DNA from: Variovorax ginsengisoli
GTDB lineage: Bacteria > Pseudomonadota > Gammaproteobacteria > Burkholderiales > Burkholderiaceae_C
Assembly: GCF_030811835.1 (NCBI RefSeq)
Contig: NZ_JAUSRO010000012.1
Coordinates: 62,001 to 126,000, forward strand
Length of the DNA: 64,000 nt
Reading direction: 5' to 3'
The notes beneath the pieces are model-generated. The model was not told where the DNA came from and did not search any database. It worked only from the letters and a program-made list of their open reading frames with translations. Position numbers and translations under genes: made by a program. Shown in pieces: positions 16,568-24,364 of the stretch (position 1 is the stretch's first letter; the number at the start of each line of letters is the position of its first letter).

Positions 16568-17641
16568 TCACACCGCATTGGCCTGCGCGAGGGCCCAGGC
16601 CACATGCTCGCGCACCAGCGGGCTCGCATCGGCTTGGCGCGTGGCCAGCGCCTCGCGTGTGCCCGGCGCCCCGCCGCGCAACGCATTGCCCAATGCCACG
16701 GCAACGTTGCGCAGCCACCGTTCATGGCCGATGCGGCGGATCGGGCTGCCTTCGGTGTGGCGCAGGAACTCTTCTTCGGTCCACGCGAACAGCGCCGCCA
16801 ACTGGCTGCCACTGAGCCCATCGCGCGCATCGAAGTCGGGCAAGGCGCTCCTCTTGGCGAACTTGTTCCAGGGGCAGACGAGCTGGCAGTCGTCGCAGCC
16901 ATAGATGCGGTTGGCGATCAGCGATCGCAGTTCCAGCGGAATCGGTCCGCTGTGCTCGATGGTCAGGTAGGAAATGCAGCGCCGCGCGTCCAGGCGGTGC
17001 GGTGCAACGATCGCCTGCGTCGGGCACACGTCGATGCAGGCGCGGCAACTGCCGCAGTGCGGCGTGACAGGCTCGCTCGGCGGCAGCGCCATGTCGACGT
17101 AGATCTCGCCCAGGAAGAACATGGAGCCTGCATCACGGTCGAGCACCAGCGTGTGCTTGCCGCGCCAGCCCTGGCCGCTGCGCGACGCCAGTTCGGCCTC
17201 GAGCACGGGCGCGGAATCGGTGAAGGCCCGGTGGCCGAACGGGCCGACCTCCTGCGCGATGCGTTCGGCCAGCCGGGCCAGCCGGGAACGCAGCACCTTG
17301 TGGTAGTCCCGCCCTCGTGCATAGAGCGAGACGATACCTTCGCCCGGCCGCTGCAGCCGCGCAAACTCCACCGCCTGCCAGTCATCGGGCGTGTCGCGCG
17401 GCAGGTAGTCCATGCGGGCGGTGATGACCGACACGGTGCCGGGCACCAGCTCGGCCGGGCGGGCGCGGCGCAAGCCATGGGCCTGCATGTAATTCATCTC
17501 GCCATGGAACCCTTGGGCCAGCCATTGCATCAGACCGGCTTCGGCGCTCGACAGATCGACGCCCGCGATCCCGATTTGGGAGAATCCGAGTTCCCGGGCC
17601 AAAGCCTGAATCCGAAGCACGAGTTGATGGCTGCCAATCAC
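16568..17641 (-). CDS. queG: Epoxyqueuosine reductase
   Basis: Reduces epoxyqueuosine to queuosine at tRNA position 34, using cobalamin and two 4Fe-4S clusters. The protein (about 357 residues) has HGEMNYM and the LVPGTVSVITARMDYLP segment of the cobalamin domain and the acid region FTDSAPVLE. Two ferredoxin-type cysteine sets follow, CGSCRACIDVCPTQAI and YGCDDCQLVCPWN, then a C-terminal HEAT-like end (RRIGHERWLRNVAVALGN). No ATG is available near the N terminus. The GTG at 17641 gives the best match to E. coli QueG and overlaps the divergent tsaE start by 15 bases; a GTG at 17620 would avoid overlap but shorten the first helix. Confidence 0.93.
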   Translation of the reverse strand: MIGSHQLVLRIQALARELGFSQIGIAGVDLSSAEAGLMQWLAQGFHGEMNYMQAHGLRRARPAELVPGTVSVITARMDYLPRDTPDDWQAVEFARLQRPGEGIVSLYARGRDYHKVLRSRLARLAERIAQEVGPFGHRAFTDSAPVLEAELASRSGQGWRGKHTLVLDRDAGSMFFLGEIYVDMALPPSEPVTPHCGSCRACIDVCPTQAIVAPHRLDARRCISYLTIEHSGPIPLELRSLIANRIYGCDDCQLVCPWNKFAKRSALPDFDARDGLSGSQLAALFAWTEEEFLRHTEGSPIRRIGHERWLRNVAVALGNALRGGAPGTREALATRQADASPLVREHVAWALAQANAV

Positions 17642-18127
17642 CCGCCGATTGTAGAAACGCAAAGCGCCTCGCTGACCTGGCGCAGCGAAGAAGACACCGA
17701 CGCCTTCGCGCGCGCGCTCGCCGCACTGCCCGCACTGCGCAACGCCTTCGTCGCCCTGCATGGCGACCTGGGCGCCGGCAAGACGACCTTCGTGCGCCAC
17801 CTGCTGCGCGCGCTGGGCATTGCCGGACGCATCAAGAGCCCGACCTACGCGGTCGTCGAGCCGCACGAAGCGCCCGATGGCCTGGCGATCTACCATTTCG
17901 ACTTCTACCGCTTCAACGATCCGCGCGAGTGGGAAGATGCGGGTTTTCGCGACATCTTCGCGGGGCCTGGACTCAAGCTTGCCGAATGGCCCGACAACGC
18001 GACCGGCCACATTCCACCGGCCGACCTTGCCATCCACATCGATACCATGACAGACGACACCCGTACCGTGACCCTCCGAGCCCATACCGCCCACGGCCAG
18101 ACGCTGCTGGCGGCCGCGCAGGCATGA
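17627..18127 (+). CDS. tsaE: tRNA threonylcarbamoyladenosine biosynthesis ATPase TsaE
   Basis: ATPase that drives the TsaB-TsaD complex in making the t6A modification at tRNA position 37. The 166-residue protein has the Walker A motif GDLGAGKTT at residues 46-54, the KSPTYAVVEPH switch segment, IYHFDFYRF and LAEWPDN, all diagnostic of the family. The ATG at 17627 is chosen from homology; the frame is open much further upstream through the queG antisense region. Its TGA overlaps the amiC start as ATGA, the usual tsaE-ami coupling of proteobacteria. tsaB and tsaD are not in the window. Confidence 0.95.
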   Translation: MAANHPPIVETQSASLTWRSEEDTDAFARALAALPALRNAFVALHGDLGAGKTTFVRHLLRALGIAGRIKSPTYAVVEPHEAPDGLAIYHFDFYRFNDPREWEDAGFRDIFAGPGLKLAEWPDNATGHIPPADLAIHIDTMTDDTRTVTLRAHTAHGQTLLAAAQA

Positions 18128-19602
18128 AGGGCACTGCAGCCGCGCAGCGGCGCACCCTGTTGCAGGCAGGCAGCCTCGTTCTCCTGCTCGGGGTGCAGGA
18201 GATTGCACGGGGCGCCACCATCATGGCGGTCCGCGTATGGCCGGCCAATGACTACACCCGCGTGACCATCGAGTCCGACGGCCGCCTGCAGACGCAGCAA
18301 CTGGTCGTCGGCAGCCCGCCCCGGCTGGCGGTGGACATCGAGGGCATCGAGCTCAATCCGGCGCTCAAGGAACTGGTCGGCAAGATCAAGCCGGGCGACC
18401 CTTACATCGACGGCCTGCGCGTGGGCCAGTTCTCGCCCAATGTCGTGCGCATCGTGTTCGACCTGAAGCAGGCCGTGCAGCCGCAGGTGTTCTCGCTGGC
18501 ACCGGTGGCCGCCTACCGCCACCGGCTGGTGCTCGACCTGTACCCGGAGCAGCGCGTGGACCCGCTCGAAGCGCTGATCGCCGAGCGTCTGCGTGATGCG
18601 CCGCGCACGGCCGTGGCCGGTTCGCCACCACCACCGCCGCCGGGCGTGCCGGCACCGTCGCCAGCGCCGCCCGCAGTCGACCCGCTGGGCGAACTGATGG
18701 CGCAGCAGGCGACCCGGCCCGGGCCGGTCATTCCGCCCACACCCTCGGCACGGCCTGCGCCACCGCCGATGGCCGGCGGGTTGCCGCTGCCCATGCCCCC
18801 CACGGGCGCAGAACCACCTGTGGCCAGCACACGGCCACGGCCAGCGGCGCCCGGTACCGCCACCGCCAGCCGCACCGACCGCATCATCATCGTGGCGCTC
18901 GATCCGGGCCACGGCGGCGAGGACCCTGGCGCCATCGGGCCGAACGGCACACGCGAGAAGGACATCGTGCTGCTGATTGCCCACCGGCTGCGCGACCGCA
19001 TCAATGCCGGCACGGTCAACGGCAACCCGATGCGCGCCTTTCTCACACGCGATGCCGACTTCTTCGTGCCATTGGGCGTGCGCGTGCAGAAGGCACGACG
19101 CGTGCAGGCCGACCTGTTCGTGAGCATCCATGCCGACGCGTTCACCACGCCGGCGGCGCGCGGCGCGAGCGTGTTCGCGCTGAGCCAGTCGGGTGCTTCG
19201 AGCAGCGCCGCGCGCTGGATGGCCAACAAGGAAAACCAGGCAGACAAGGTCGGCGGCGTGAACGTGGGCGACCACGAAGTGCAGGTGCAGCGCGCGTTGC
19301 TCGACATGAGCACCACGGCGCAGATCAACGACAGCCTGAAGCTCGGCAGTGCCATGCTGGGCGAGATCCGCAGCATCGGCGCGCGACTGCACAAGAACGC
19401 AGTGGAACAGGCTGGCTTCGCGGTATTGAAAGCGCCGGACATTCCGAGCGTGCTGGTGGAAACCGCCTTCATCAGCAATCCGGAGGAAGAAGCCAATCTG
19501 CGCAGCACGAGCTACCAGGAGAACCTTGCCGACGCCCTCATGCGCGGCATCCAGCGCTACTTTGCGCAGAACCCGCCGTTGGCGCGCAGCCGTCAGTTGT
19601 GA
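18124..19602 (+). CDS. amiC: N-acetylmuramoyl-L-alanine amidase, AmiC-type
   Basis: Periplasmic zinc amidase that splits septal peptidoglycan. The 492-residue product begins with a twin-arginine signal (QRRTLLQAGS plus a hydrophobic core), as in E. coli AmiC. An AMIN domain at about residues 33-145 targets it to peptidoglycan (TRVTIESDG, RLVLDLYP). A long Pro/Ala-rich linker covers roughly 160-245. The Amidase_3 domain carries the zinc ligands in DPGHGGEDPGA, the glutamate in REKD and the histidine in SIHADAF, plus the catalytic glutamate in VLVETAFISN. Coupled to tsaE by a four-base overlap. Confidence 0.94.
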   Translation: MKGTAAAQRRTLLQAGSLVLLLGVQEIARGATIMAVRVWPANDYTRVTIESDGRLQTQQLVVGSPPRLAVDIEGIELNPALKELVGKIKPGDPYIDGLRVGQFSPNVVRIVFDLKQAVQPQVFSLAPVAAYRHRLVLDLYPEQRVDPLEALIAERLRDAPRTAVAGSPPPPPPGVPAPSPAPPAVDPLGELMAQQATRPGPVIPPTPSARPAPPPMAGGLPLPMPPTGAEPPVASTRPRPAAPGTATASRTDRIIIVALDPGHGGEDPGAIGPNGTREKDIVLLIAHRLRDRINAGTVNGNPMRAFLTRDADFFVPLGVRVQKARRVQADLFVSIHADAFTTPAARGASVFALSQSGASSSAARWMANKENQADKVGGVNVGDHEVQVQRALLDMSTTAQINDSLKLGSAMLGEIRSIGARLHKNAVEQAGFAVLKAPDIPSVLVETAFISNPEEEANLRSTSYQENLADALMRGIQRYFAQNPPLARSRQL

Positions 19603-19716
19603 CAGGCGCGGCGCTCGAACGGCGACGATCACGGTCATGGGACCACGGCGGCTTCCTACAGCGTAGGCGCGAGGGTTCGCGACAATGATGACATCACTCC
19701 CCGAAAGGTGCTCATC

Positions 19717-19977
19717 ATGAAGCTACGTCTCTGGTTCGCTGCCGCCGCTGCGGCATCCGCAATGACCCTGGTCGGCTGCGCCGGTACCGGTCCCAATCAA
19801 CAAATGGGCGTGGCCGGAGGTGCCGTCGGCGGTGCCGTGCTCGGTAACGTCCTGGGCGGCAGCACGGCGGCCACGGTTGGTGGCGCCGCCATTGGCGGCC
19901 TCATCGGCAACGAGGTCGGCAAGAATTCCGACCAACGTAATCAGCAACGCTACTACAACGACCAGCCGCGCTATTGA
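19717..19977 (+). CDS. Glycine-zipper (2TM domain) outer-membrane lipoprotein
   Basis: An 86-residue precursor with a lipoprotein signal ending in L-V-G-C (Cys21). The mature protein has a glycine-zipper stretch of repeated G-x-x-x-G spacing (GVAGGAVGGAVLGNVLGG, then GGAAIGGLIGNEVGK) like the SlyB/OsmB/YmgG group, and a polar Gln/Tyr-rich end. These proteins sit in the outer membrane and often respond to envelope or osmotic stress. GAAAGG-like ribosome binding sequence GAAAGG at 19703-19708 is properly spaced for the ATG at 19717, which decides against the GTG at 19708. A short inverted repeat, CCTAC-AGC-GTAGG, lies upstream at 19655-19667. Confidence 0.88.
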   Translation: MKLRLWFAAAAAASAMTLVGCAGTGPNQQMGVAGGAVGGAVLGNVLGGSTAATVGGAAIGGLIGNEVGKNSDQRNQQRYYNDQPRY

Positions 19978-20000
19978 AGACTGCCAAGCGCCCGCAAAAA

Positions 20001-20026
20001 AGCCGTGTCATCGACACGGCTTTTTC
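20001..20026. terminator. Bidirectional rho-independent terminator
   Basis: A nine-pair stem, AGCCGTGTC/GACACGGCT (20001-20009 and 20013-20021) with loop ATC, has an A-run before it and a T-run after it. It can therefore end rightward transcripts of the lipoprotein gene and leftward transcripts of the dedA gene, which converge here. Confidence 0.92.
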
Positions 20027-20062
20027 AATGGCGGGACTGCCGACTCGCCCCGCAACGTAATT

Positions 20063-20722
20063 TCAGGTTTGAGGCGCTGCTGCCTTTTCGGCACGCCCCG
20101 CGCGCCAGGCTCCGAAAATGGCAATCAGCCCAGGCACCAGGATCAGGCCCCAGATGATCTTGTCCAGATGCTGCCGCACGAACGGCAGATTGCCGAAGAA
20201 GTAACCCGCCGTCGCAATACCGAGCACCCAGATCAGCGCTCCTACCACGTTGAAGAGCGTGAAACGCCCCCGGTTCATATCGGCCACACCCGCCACGAAA
20301 GGCGCAAAGGTGCGAATGAAGGGCATGAACCGCGCCAGGATGACGGTCACGCCACCATATCGCTCATAGAACGCGTGCGCCTGGTTGAATGCCTTCTTGT
20401 TGAAGAAGCGCGAATCCTCCCACTGGAACACCTTGGGCCCGAGGTAACGGCCAATGGAGAAATTGCATTGGTCGCCGAGGATGGCGGCGGCGATCAGCAC
20501 CGCGCAGGCGATTGGAAAGCTCATCAGCCCCATGCCGCACAGGGCACCGACGATGAACAGCAGTGAATCGCCCGGCAAAAAGGGCATCACCACCACGCCC
20601 GTTTCCACGAAAACGATCACGAAGAGCAGCGCGTAGACCCAGGGGCCATAGGCGATGACGAACTCCTGGAGGTGTTTGTCGACGTGGAGGATGAAGTCGA
20701 TGAGAAAGCTGATGATTTCCAT
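20063..20722 (-). CDS. DedA-family integral membrane protein
   Basis: DedA/VTT proteins of the inner membrane include undecaprenyl-phosphate and phospholipid flippases. The 219-residue protein has the family features FVETGVVVMPFLPGDSLLFIVGAL near the N terminus, the conserved GDQCNFSIGRYLG, and the arginine-containing FYERYGGVTVILARFMPFIRTFAPFVAGV. Several hydrophobic helices and a short basic C-terminal tail complete it. The ATG at 20722 is preferred; a TTG nine bases further upstream is also in frame. It is monocistronic, ending at the shared terminator. Confidence 0.93.
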   Translation of the reverse strand: MEIISFLIDFILHVDKHLQEFVIAYGPWVYALLFVIVFVETGVVVMPFLPGDSLLFIVGALCGMGLMSFPIACAVLIAAAILGDQCNFSIGRYLGPKVFQWEDSRFFNKKAFNQAHAFYERYGGVTVILARFMPFIRTFAPFVAGVADMNRGRFTLFNVVGALIWVLGIATAGYFFGNLPFVRQHLDKIIWGLILVPGLIAIFGAWRAGRAEKAAAPQT

Positions 20723-20769
20723 GGGGAGCAATTATCCCTGCGGGAATGTCCGGCATGCGACATTTCCCG

Positions 20770-21618
20770 TCATGCGCGGTCGAGCCAGGCATCGTCGATG
20801 TCCGGCAGCGCGATGGCTTCGAGCAATGCCTGCGTGTAAGGGTGCTGCGGATTTGCGAACACGGCCTCGGTCGCACCCTGCTCGACGATGCGGCCCGCAC
20901 GCATCACGACCACACGATCGCAAAGCACCCGCACCACCGACAGGTCGTGCGTAACGAAGATCATGCCCATGTTCAGGCGCGCGCGCAGGTCGCGCAGCAA
21001 CAGCAGGATGCGCGCCTGCGTCGAAACGTCCAGCCCCGAAACGATCTCGTCGGCCACGATCAGGTCGGGTTGCAGCGCGATGGCGCGCGCGATGCCCACG
21101 CGCTGGCGCTGGCCGCCGGAGAGCTCATGCGGATACCGGGAGGCGAACTCTGGCGGCAGGCTCACCTGCGCGAGCAACGCACGTGCAGTGTCTGCGCACA
21201 GGGCGCGGTCCGGCGACGGCCCGAGCCGGCCGTAGCTCAGCAGCGGCTGCACCACGATGTCGGCCACACGGCGGCGTGGATTCAATGCCGACAACGGGTC
21301 CTGGAAAATCATCTGCATGCGCGCGCGCAACGGCCGCAGTTCCAGTTCGCCCATGCGCGTGATCTCCCGGCCACCGAACACGATGTCGCCCTGCTGCGGT
21401 TCGTAGAGCCGCATGGCCGTGCGCGCCAGCGTGGTCTTGCCTGAGCCCGACTCGCCCACCAGCGCCACGCATTCGCCAGCTTCCACCCGCAGGTCGATGT
21501 CGTGCAGGATGGGCCGCAGCGGTGCGCGTCCGAACCATGGCCGACGACGCGACAGGTCCGGCAACGCCAGGCTCAGGCCGCGGATGTCCAGCAGCGGGTT
21601 TGTTGCGTCCTCAGCCAT
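20770..21618 (-). CDS. Peptide-type ABC transporter ATPase (DppF/OppF-like)
   Basis: Cytosolic ATPase of a peptide/nickel-class importer, last gene of the five-gene operon. The 282-residue protein has Walker A GESGSGKTT, the Q-loop MIFQDPLSALNPRR, signature LSGGQRQRVGIARA, Walker B LIVADEIVSGLDVST and the switch histidine in VTHDLSVV. Walker B ends in DEIVSGLD instead of the more common DEPVSALD, but the catalytic glutamate is present. The end GATEAVFANPQHPYTQALLEAI is the peptide-transporter C-terminal hallmark. Its start overlaps the DppD-like gene by eight bases. Confidence 0.93.
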   Translation of the reverse strand: MAEDATNPLLDIRGLSLALPDLSRRRPWFGRAPLRPILHDIDLRVEAGECVALVGESGSGKTTLARTAMRLYEPQQGDIVFGGREITRMGELELRPLRARMQMIFQDPLSALNPRRRVADIVVQPLLSYGRLGPSPDRALCADTARALLAQVSLPPEFASRYPHELSGGQRQRVGIARAIALQPDLIVADEIVSGLDVSTQARILLLLRDLRARLNMGMIFVTHDLSVVRVLCDRVVVMRAGRIVEQGATEAVFANPQHPYTQALLEAIALPDIDDAWLDRA

Positions 21619-22516
21619 GTGCTGCCCACCAGTTGTCGTCGTAGGCCCTGGCCTCGGACCACAGGGCGTCGGTCACATCGTCTTCGATAGGGCGCAGCGC
21701 GTTGGCCGGACGGTCGTAGCGCGGCGTCGCGGCAAAAAGCGCGCGCGTGTAGGCCGTCCGCGGGCGCTCGATGATGCCGCGCACGTCACCCTGCTCGACG
21801 ATGCGGCCCGAATGGATCACGCTGACGGCGTTGCACAGGCGCGCCACCAGCCCAAGGTTGTGCGTGATGAAGAGCACGGCCGCCCCCTCGTCGCGCTGCA
21901 GGTCGCGCAGCAGGTCGCGCAGCAGCCGCAGCACTTCGCGCTGCACCGTGACGTCGAGTGCGGTGGTCGGCTCGTCGGCGATGATGAGCTTGGGCTTGCA
22001 GGCGAAGGCCATGGCGATCAGCACACGCTGGCGCATGCCACCGGAAAGCTCGTGCGGATACTGCCGGACCACCAATGCCGGAGAACGGATCTGCACTGCG
22101 TCGAGCAGTTCCAGGGTGCGCGCCCTCGCCTGCGCCGCATCGTGGCCCAGGTGAAGGCGCAGCACATCGCCCACCTGCGCGCCGATGGTGTGACCCGGGT
22201 TCAATGCGGTCAGCGGGTCCTGTGGGATCAACGCGATGTCGCGGCCCAGGCGCACGCGGCGCTGCGCCTCGGTCTTGGCCAGCCAGTCCTCGCCCTGGAA
22301 GTGCACGCTGCCGGCCAGCACCTCGGTGCCTGCAGGCGCGATGCCCAGCACGGTCCGCCCGACCATGCTCTTGCCCGCGCCCGATTCGCCCACCAGCGCA
22401 TGCACCTCGCCAGGCGCAATGCACAGGTCGATACCACGCAGCAGCAGACGCGCCGGCCGCCGCCGCGTCGCGCGCAAACCCAAATGCAGGCCCTGGATGT
22501 CGATGCAGGCAATCAT
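21611..22516 (-). CDS. Peptide-type ABC transporter ATPase (DppD/OppD-like)
   Basis: Second ATPase of the same importer. The 301-residue protein shows Walker A GESGAGKSM, Q-loop ALIPQDPLTALNPGH, signature LSGGMRQRVLIAMA, Walker B LIIADEPTTALDVT and the switch region FITHNLGLVARLC, followed by RPRTAYTRALFAATP. DppD proteins usually carry a C-terminal 4Fe-4S or cysteine-rich loop; that part is short and Cys-free here. The ATG at 22516 is chosen because it begins the conserved first strand. It starts seven bases after the stop of the upstream permease gene. Confidence 0.92.
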   Translation of the reverse strand: MIACIDIQGLHLGLRATRRRPARLLLRGIDLCIAPGEVHALVGESGAGKSMVGRTVLGIAPAGTEVLAGSVHFQGEDWLAKTEAQRRVRLGRDIALIPQDPLTALNPGHTIGAQVGDVLRLHLGHDAAQARARTLELLDAVQIRSPALVVRQYPHELSGGMRQRVLIAMAFACKPKLIIADEPTTALDVTVQREVLRLLRDLLRDLQRDEGAAVLFITHNLGLVARLCNAVSVIHSGRIVEQGDVRGIIERPRTAYTRALFAATPRYDRPANALRPIEDDVTDALWSEARAYDDNWWAAHG

Positions 22517-22523
22517 GGGACGC

Positions 22524-23363
22524 TCACCGTTCCAGCAGCGGGTCGAGCGACGCGCGCAGCCCATCGCCCAGTGCATTGCAGGCCAGCACAGTGGCTGCAA
22601 TGGCCGCGATGGGCAAGCCCAGCAGCCAGGGCGTCTGGTTGACGTACAGCCTGCCTTCCTGCACCAACCCGCCCCAGGTCGGCATGTCGCTCGAGACCGA
22701 CAGGCCGACGAAGGACAGGATGGCCTCGATCACCACGGCGATGCCCATCTCGAGCGTGAAGAGCGTCAGCAGCAGCGGTGCCACGTTGGGCAGCACCTCG
22801 CGCCACAGGGTCGCGCTGCGTGACTGGCCGATGGTGCGTGCCGACGTCACGTAGTCCAGGCTCGCCTGCACCTGCGTCTCGGCGCGTACCACGCGGCAAA
22901 AACGCGTCCAGTCGATGATGGCGATCGCCAGGACCACCGAGCCCAGCCCTGTGCCGATCACCGCCACCAGCACGATCGACAACAGCACCGCTGGGAAGGA
23001 CATCCAGACATCCACCAGCCGCGACACCACCGTATCGACCGCGCCACCATGAAAGCCCGCCCACAGGCCGAGCACGGTGCCGATCAATGCGGCCAGCGTG
23101 GCGCCCACGACGGCGACGATCATGGCCGGGCGCGCGCCATGAACCAGGCGCGAGAGGATGTCGCGGCCCAGCGTATCGGTGCCGAAGGGATGCGAGGCCT
23201 CGCCACCAGCGCTCCAGGCAGGCGGCAGGCTGGCGGCCATCAGGTCCTGTTCGAGCGGATCGTGCGGCGCGAGCCACGGTGCGAAGAGCGCGCACACGAG
23301 CACGAGGGCAAGCACGACCGCGCCTGCCCACGCCCGCTTCTGGAAATGCAGTTTCATTCTCAT
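22524..23363 (-). CDS. Peptide-type ABC transporter permease (DppC-like)
   Basis: Inner-membrane permease of 279 residues with an N-terminal membrane helix followed by the DppC signature APHDPLEQDL and HPFGTDTLGRDILSRLVHGAR. Further membrane helices and the cytoplasmic coupling loop DYVTSARTIGQSRSATLWREVLPN, which holds the E-A-A-like motif, follow. The GLSVSSDMPTWGGLVQEG loop is also typical. Its start overlaps the stop of the DppB-like gene by four bases (ATGA). Ligand specificity is set by the binding protein and cannot be deduced from the permease. Confidence 0.93.
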   Translation of the reverse strand: MRMKLHFQKRAWAGAVVLALVLVCALFAPWLAPHDPLEQDLMAASLPPAWSAGGEASHPFGTDTLGRDILSRLVHGARPAMIVAVVGATLAALIGTVLGLWAGFHGGAVDTVVSRLVDVWMSFPAVLLSIVLVAVIGTGLGSVVLAIAIIDWTRFCRVVRAETQVQASLDYVTSARTIGQSRSATLWREVLPNVAPLLLTLFTLEMGIAVVIEAILSFVGLSVSSDMPTWGGLVQEGRLYVNQTPWLLGLPIAAIAATVLACNALGDGLRASLDPLLER

Positions 23364-24352
23364 CGACGCAGCTTCGGGTTGATGCGGGTGTGGAGCACGT
23401 CGACCGCCAGGTTGACCAGGATGAACAGCAACGCAAACGTGAGCACGATGCCCTGGATGAGCGGCAGGTCGCGGTTGATCACCGCATCGATCGCCATGTT
23501 GCCCAGGCCCGGCAGCCCGAACAGGCGCTCTATGAGCACCGTGCCGCCGATGAGAAAGGTGAACTGCACGCCGGTCAGCGTGAGCGCCGGCCCCAGCGCA
23601 TTGCGCAGCGCCTCGCGCCACAGCACCTGCCACGGACTGAACCCCTTGACCCGCGCGATCAGGATGTAGTCCTGCGCCAGCACCTCCAGCAGCGATGCCT
23701 TGAGCACGCGCGAGATCATCGCGGCCAGCGGCAGCGAAAGCGACAACGCCGGCCACAGCATGTGATAAAGCGCCGACCCGAACACGTCCAGACGCCCACG
23801 CAGCAGGCTCTCGCCGAGCATGAAGCCTGATGCAGGATCGAAGCGCAACGCCGGATCGAGCAGGCCGAAGACCGGCAGCACCGGCAGCAGCACCCCCAGG
23901 AACAGCACCCCGGCCAGACCCCAGAGAAAGTCGGGGATGGCCGTGACGAAACCAGTGACCAGGTCGATGGCCCGCTCGACGGCCGTGCCGCGCCACGCCA
24001 CGGCCGTGAGCGCGGCGCTGCCGCCGATCAGGATGGCCAGGCCCAGCGCCAGCAGCGAAAGCTCGAGCGTAAGCGGCAGGTGTGCGAACACCAGTTCGAG
24101 CACGTCGCGCTTGAGCGTGATCGACTGGCCGAACTGCCCGGTCGCGGCCTGGCCCAGGTAGATGACGAACTGTTCGGGCACGCTGCGGTCGAAACCGTAG
24201 AGCGTGCGCAGCGCGCGAATGTCATCGGGCGTCGCACCCGGGCCGATCATCATCGCGATCGGGTCGCCGGGTGCGAGCCGCAGCAGCACGAACACCACCA
24301 CCAGCACCCCGAACAGCGTCGGCAGTGCCCACATCAGACGCTTGAGCGGCAT
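23360..24352 (-). CDS. Peptide-type ABC transporter permease (DppB-like)
   Basis: Inner-membrane permease of 330 residues. It opens with a membrane helix and the family segment FVLLRLAPGDPIAMMIGPGA. The long periplasmic part LYGFDRSVPEQFVIYLGQAATGQFGQSI, about six membrane helices, and the coupling loop YILIARVKGFSPWQVLWREALRNALGP with the GTVLIERLFGLPGLGNM signature follow. It is 12 bases behind the binding-protein gene and overlaps the DppC-like gene, so the operon is tightly packed. Confidence 0.93.
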   Translation of the reverse strand: MPLKRLMWALPTLFGVLVVVFVLLRLAPGDPIAMMIGPGATPDDIRALRTLYGFDRSVPEQFVIYLGQAATGQFGQSITLKRDVLELVFAHLPLTLELSLLALGLAILIGGSAALTAVAWRGTAVERAIDLVTGFVTAIPDFLWGLAGVLFLGVLLPVLPVFGLLDPALRFDPASGFMLGESLLRGRLDVFGSALYHMLWPALSLSLPLAAMISRVLKASLLEVLAQDYILIARVKGFSPWQVLWREALRNALGPALTLTGVQFTFLIGGTVLIERLFGLPGLGNMAIDAVINRDLPLIQGIVLTFALLFILVNLAVDVLHTRINPKLRR

Positions 24353-24364
24353 GCGAACGCGTGC

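Noticed and set aside
18600..18860. Repetitive Pro/Ala-coding stretch in amiC that might look like a tandem repeat
   Set aside because: It is the usual disordered linker between the AMIN and amidase domains; no regular unit length is visible.
22524..23996. Upstream extension of the DppC-like permease frame
   Set aside because: The extra part overlaps the DppB-like gene in another frame and has no permease features; the ATG at 23363 with the ATGA overlap is the natural start.
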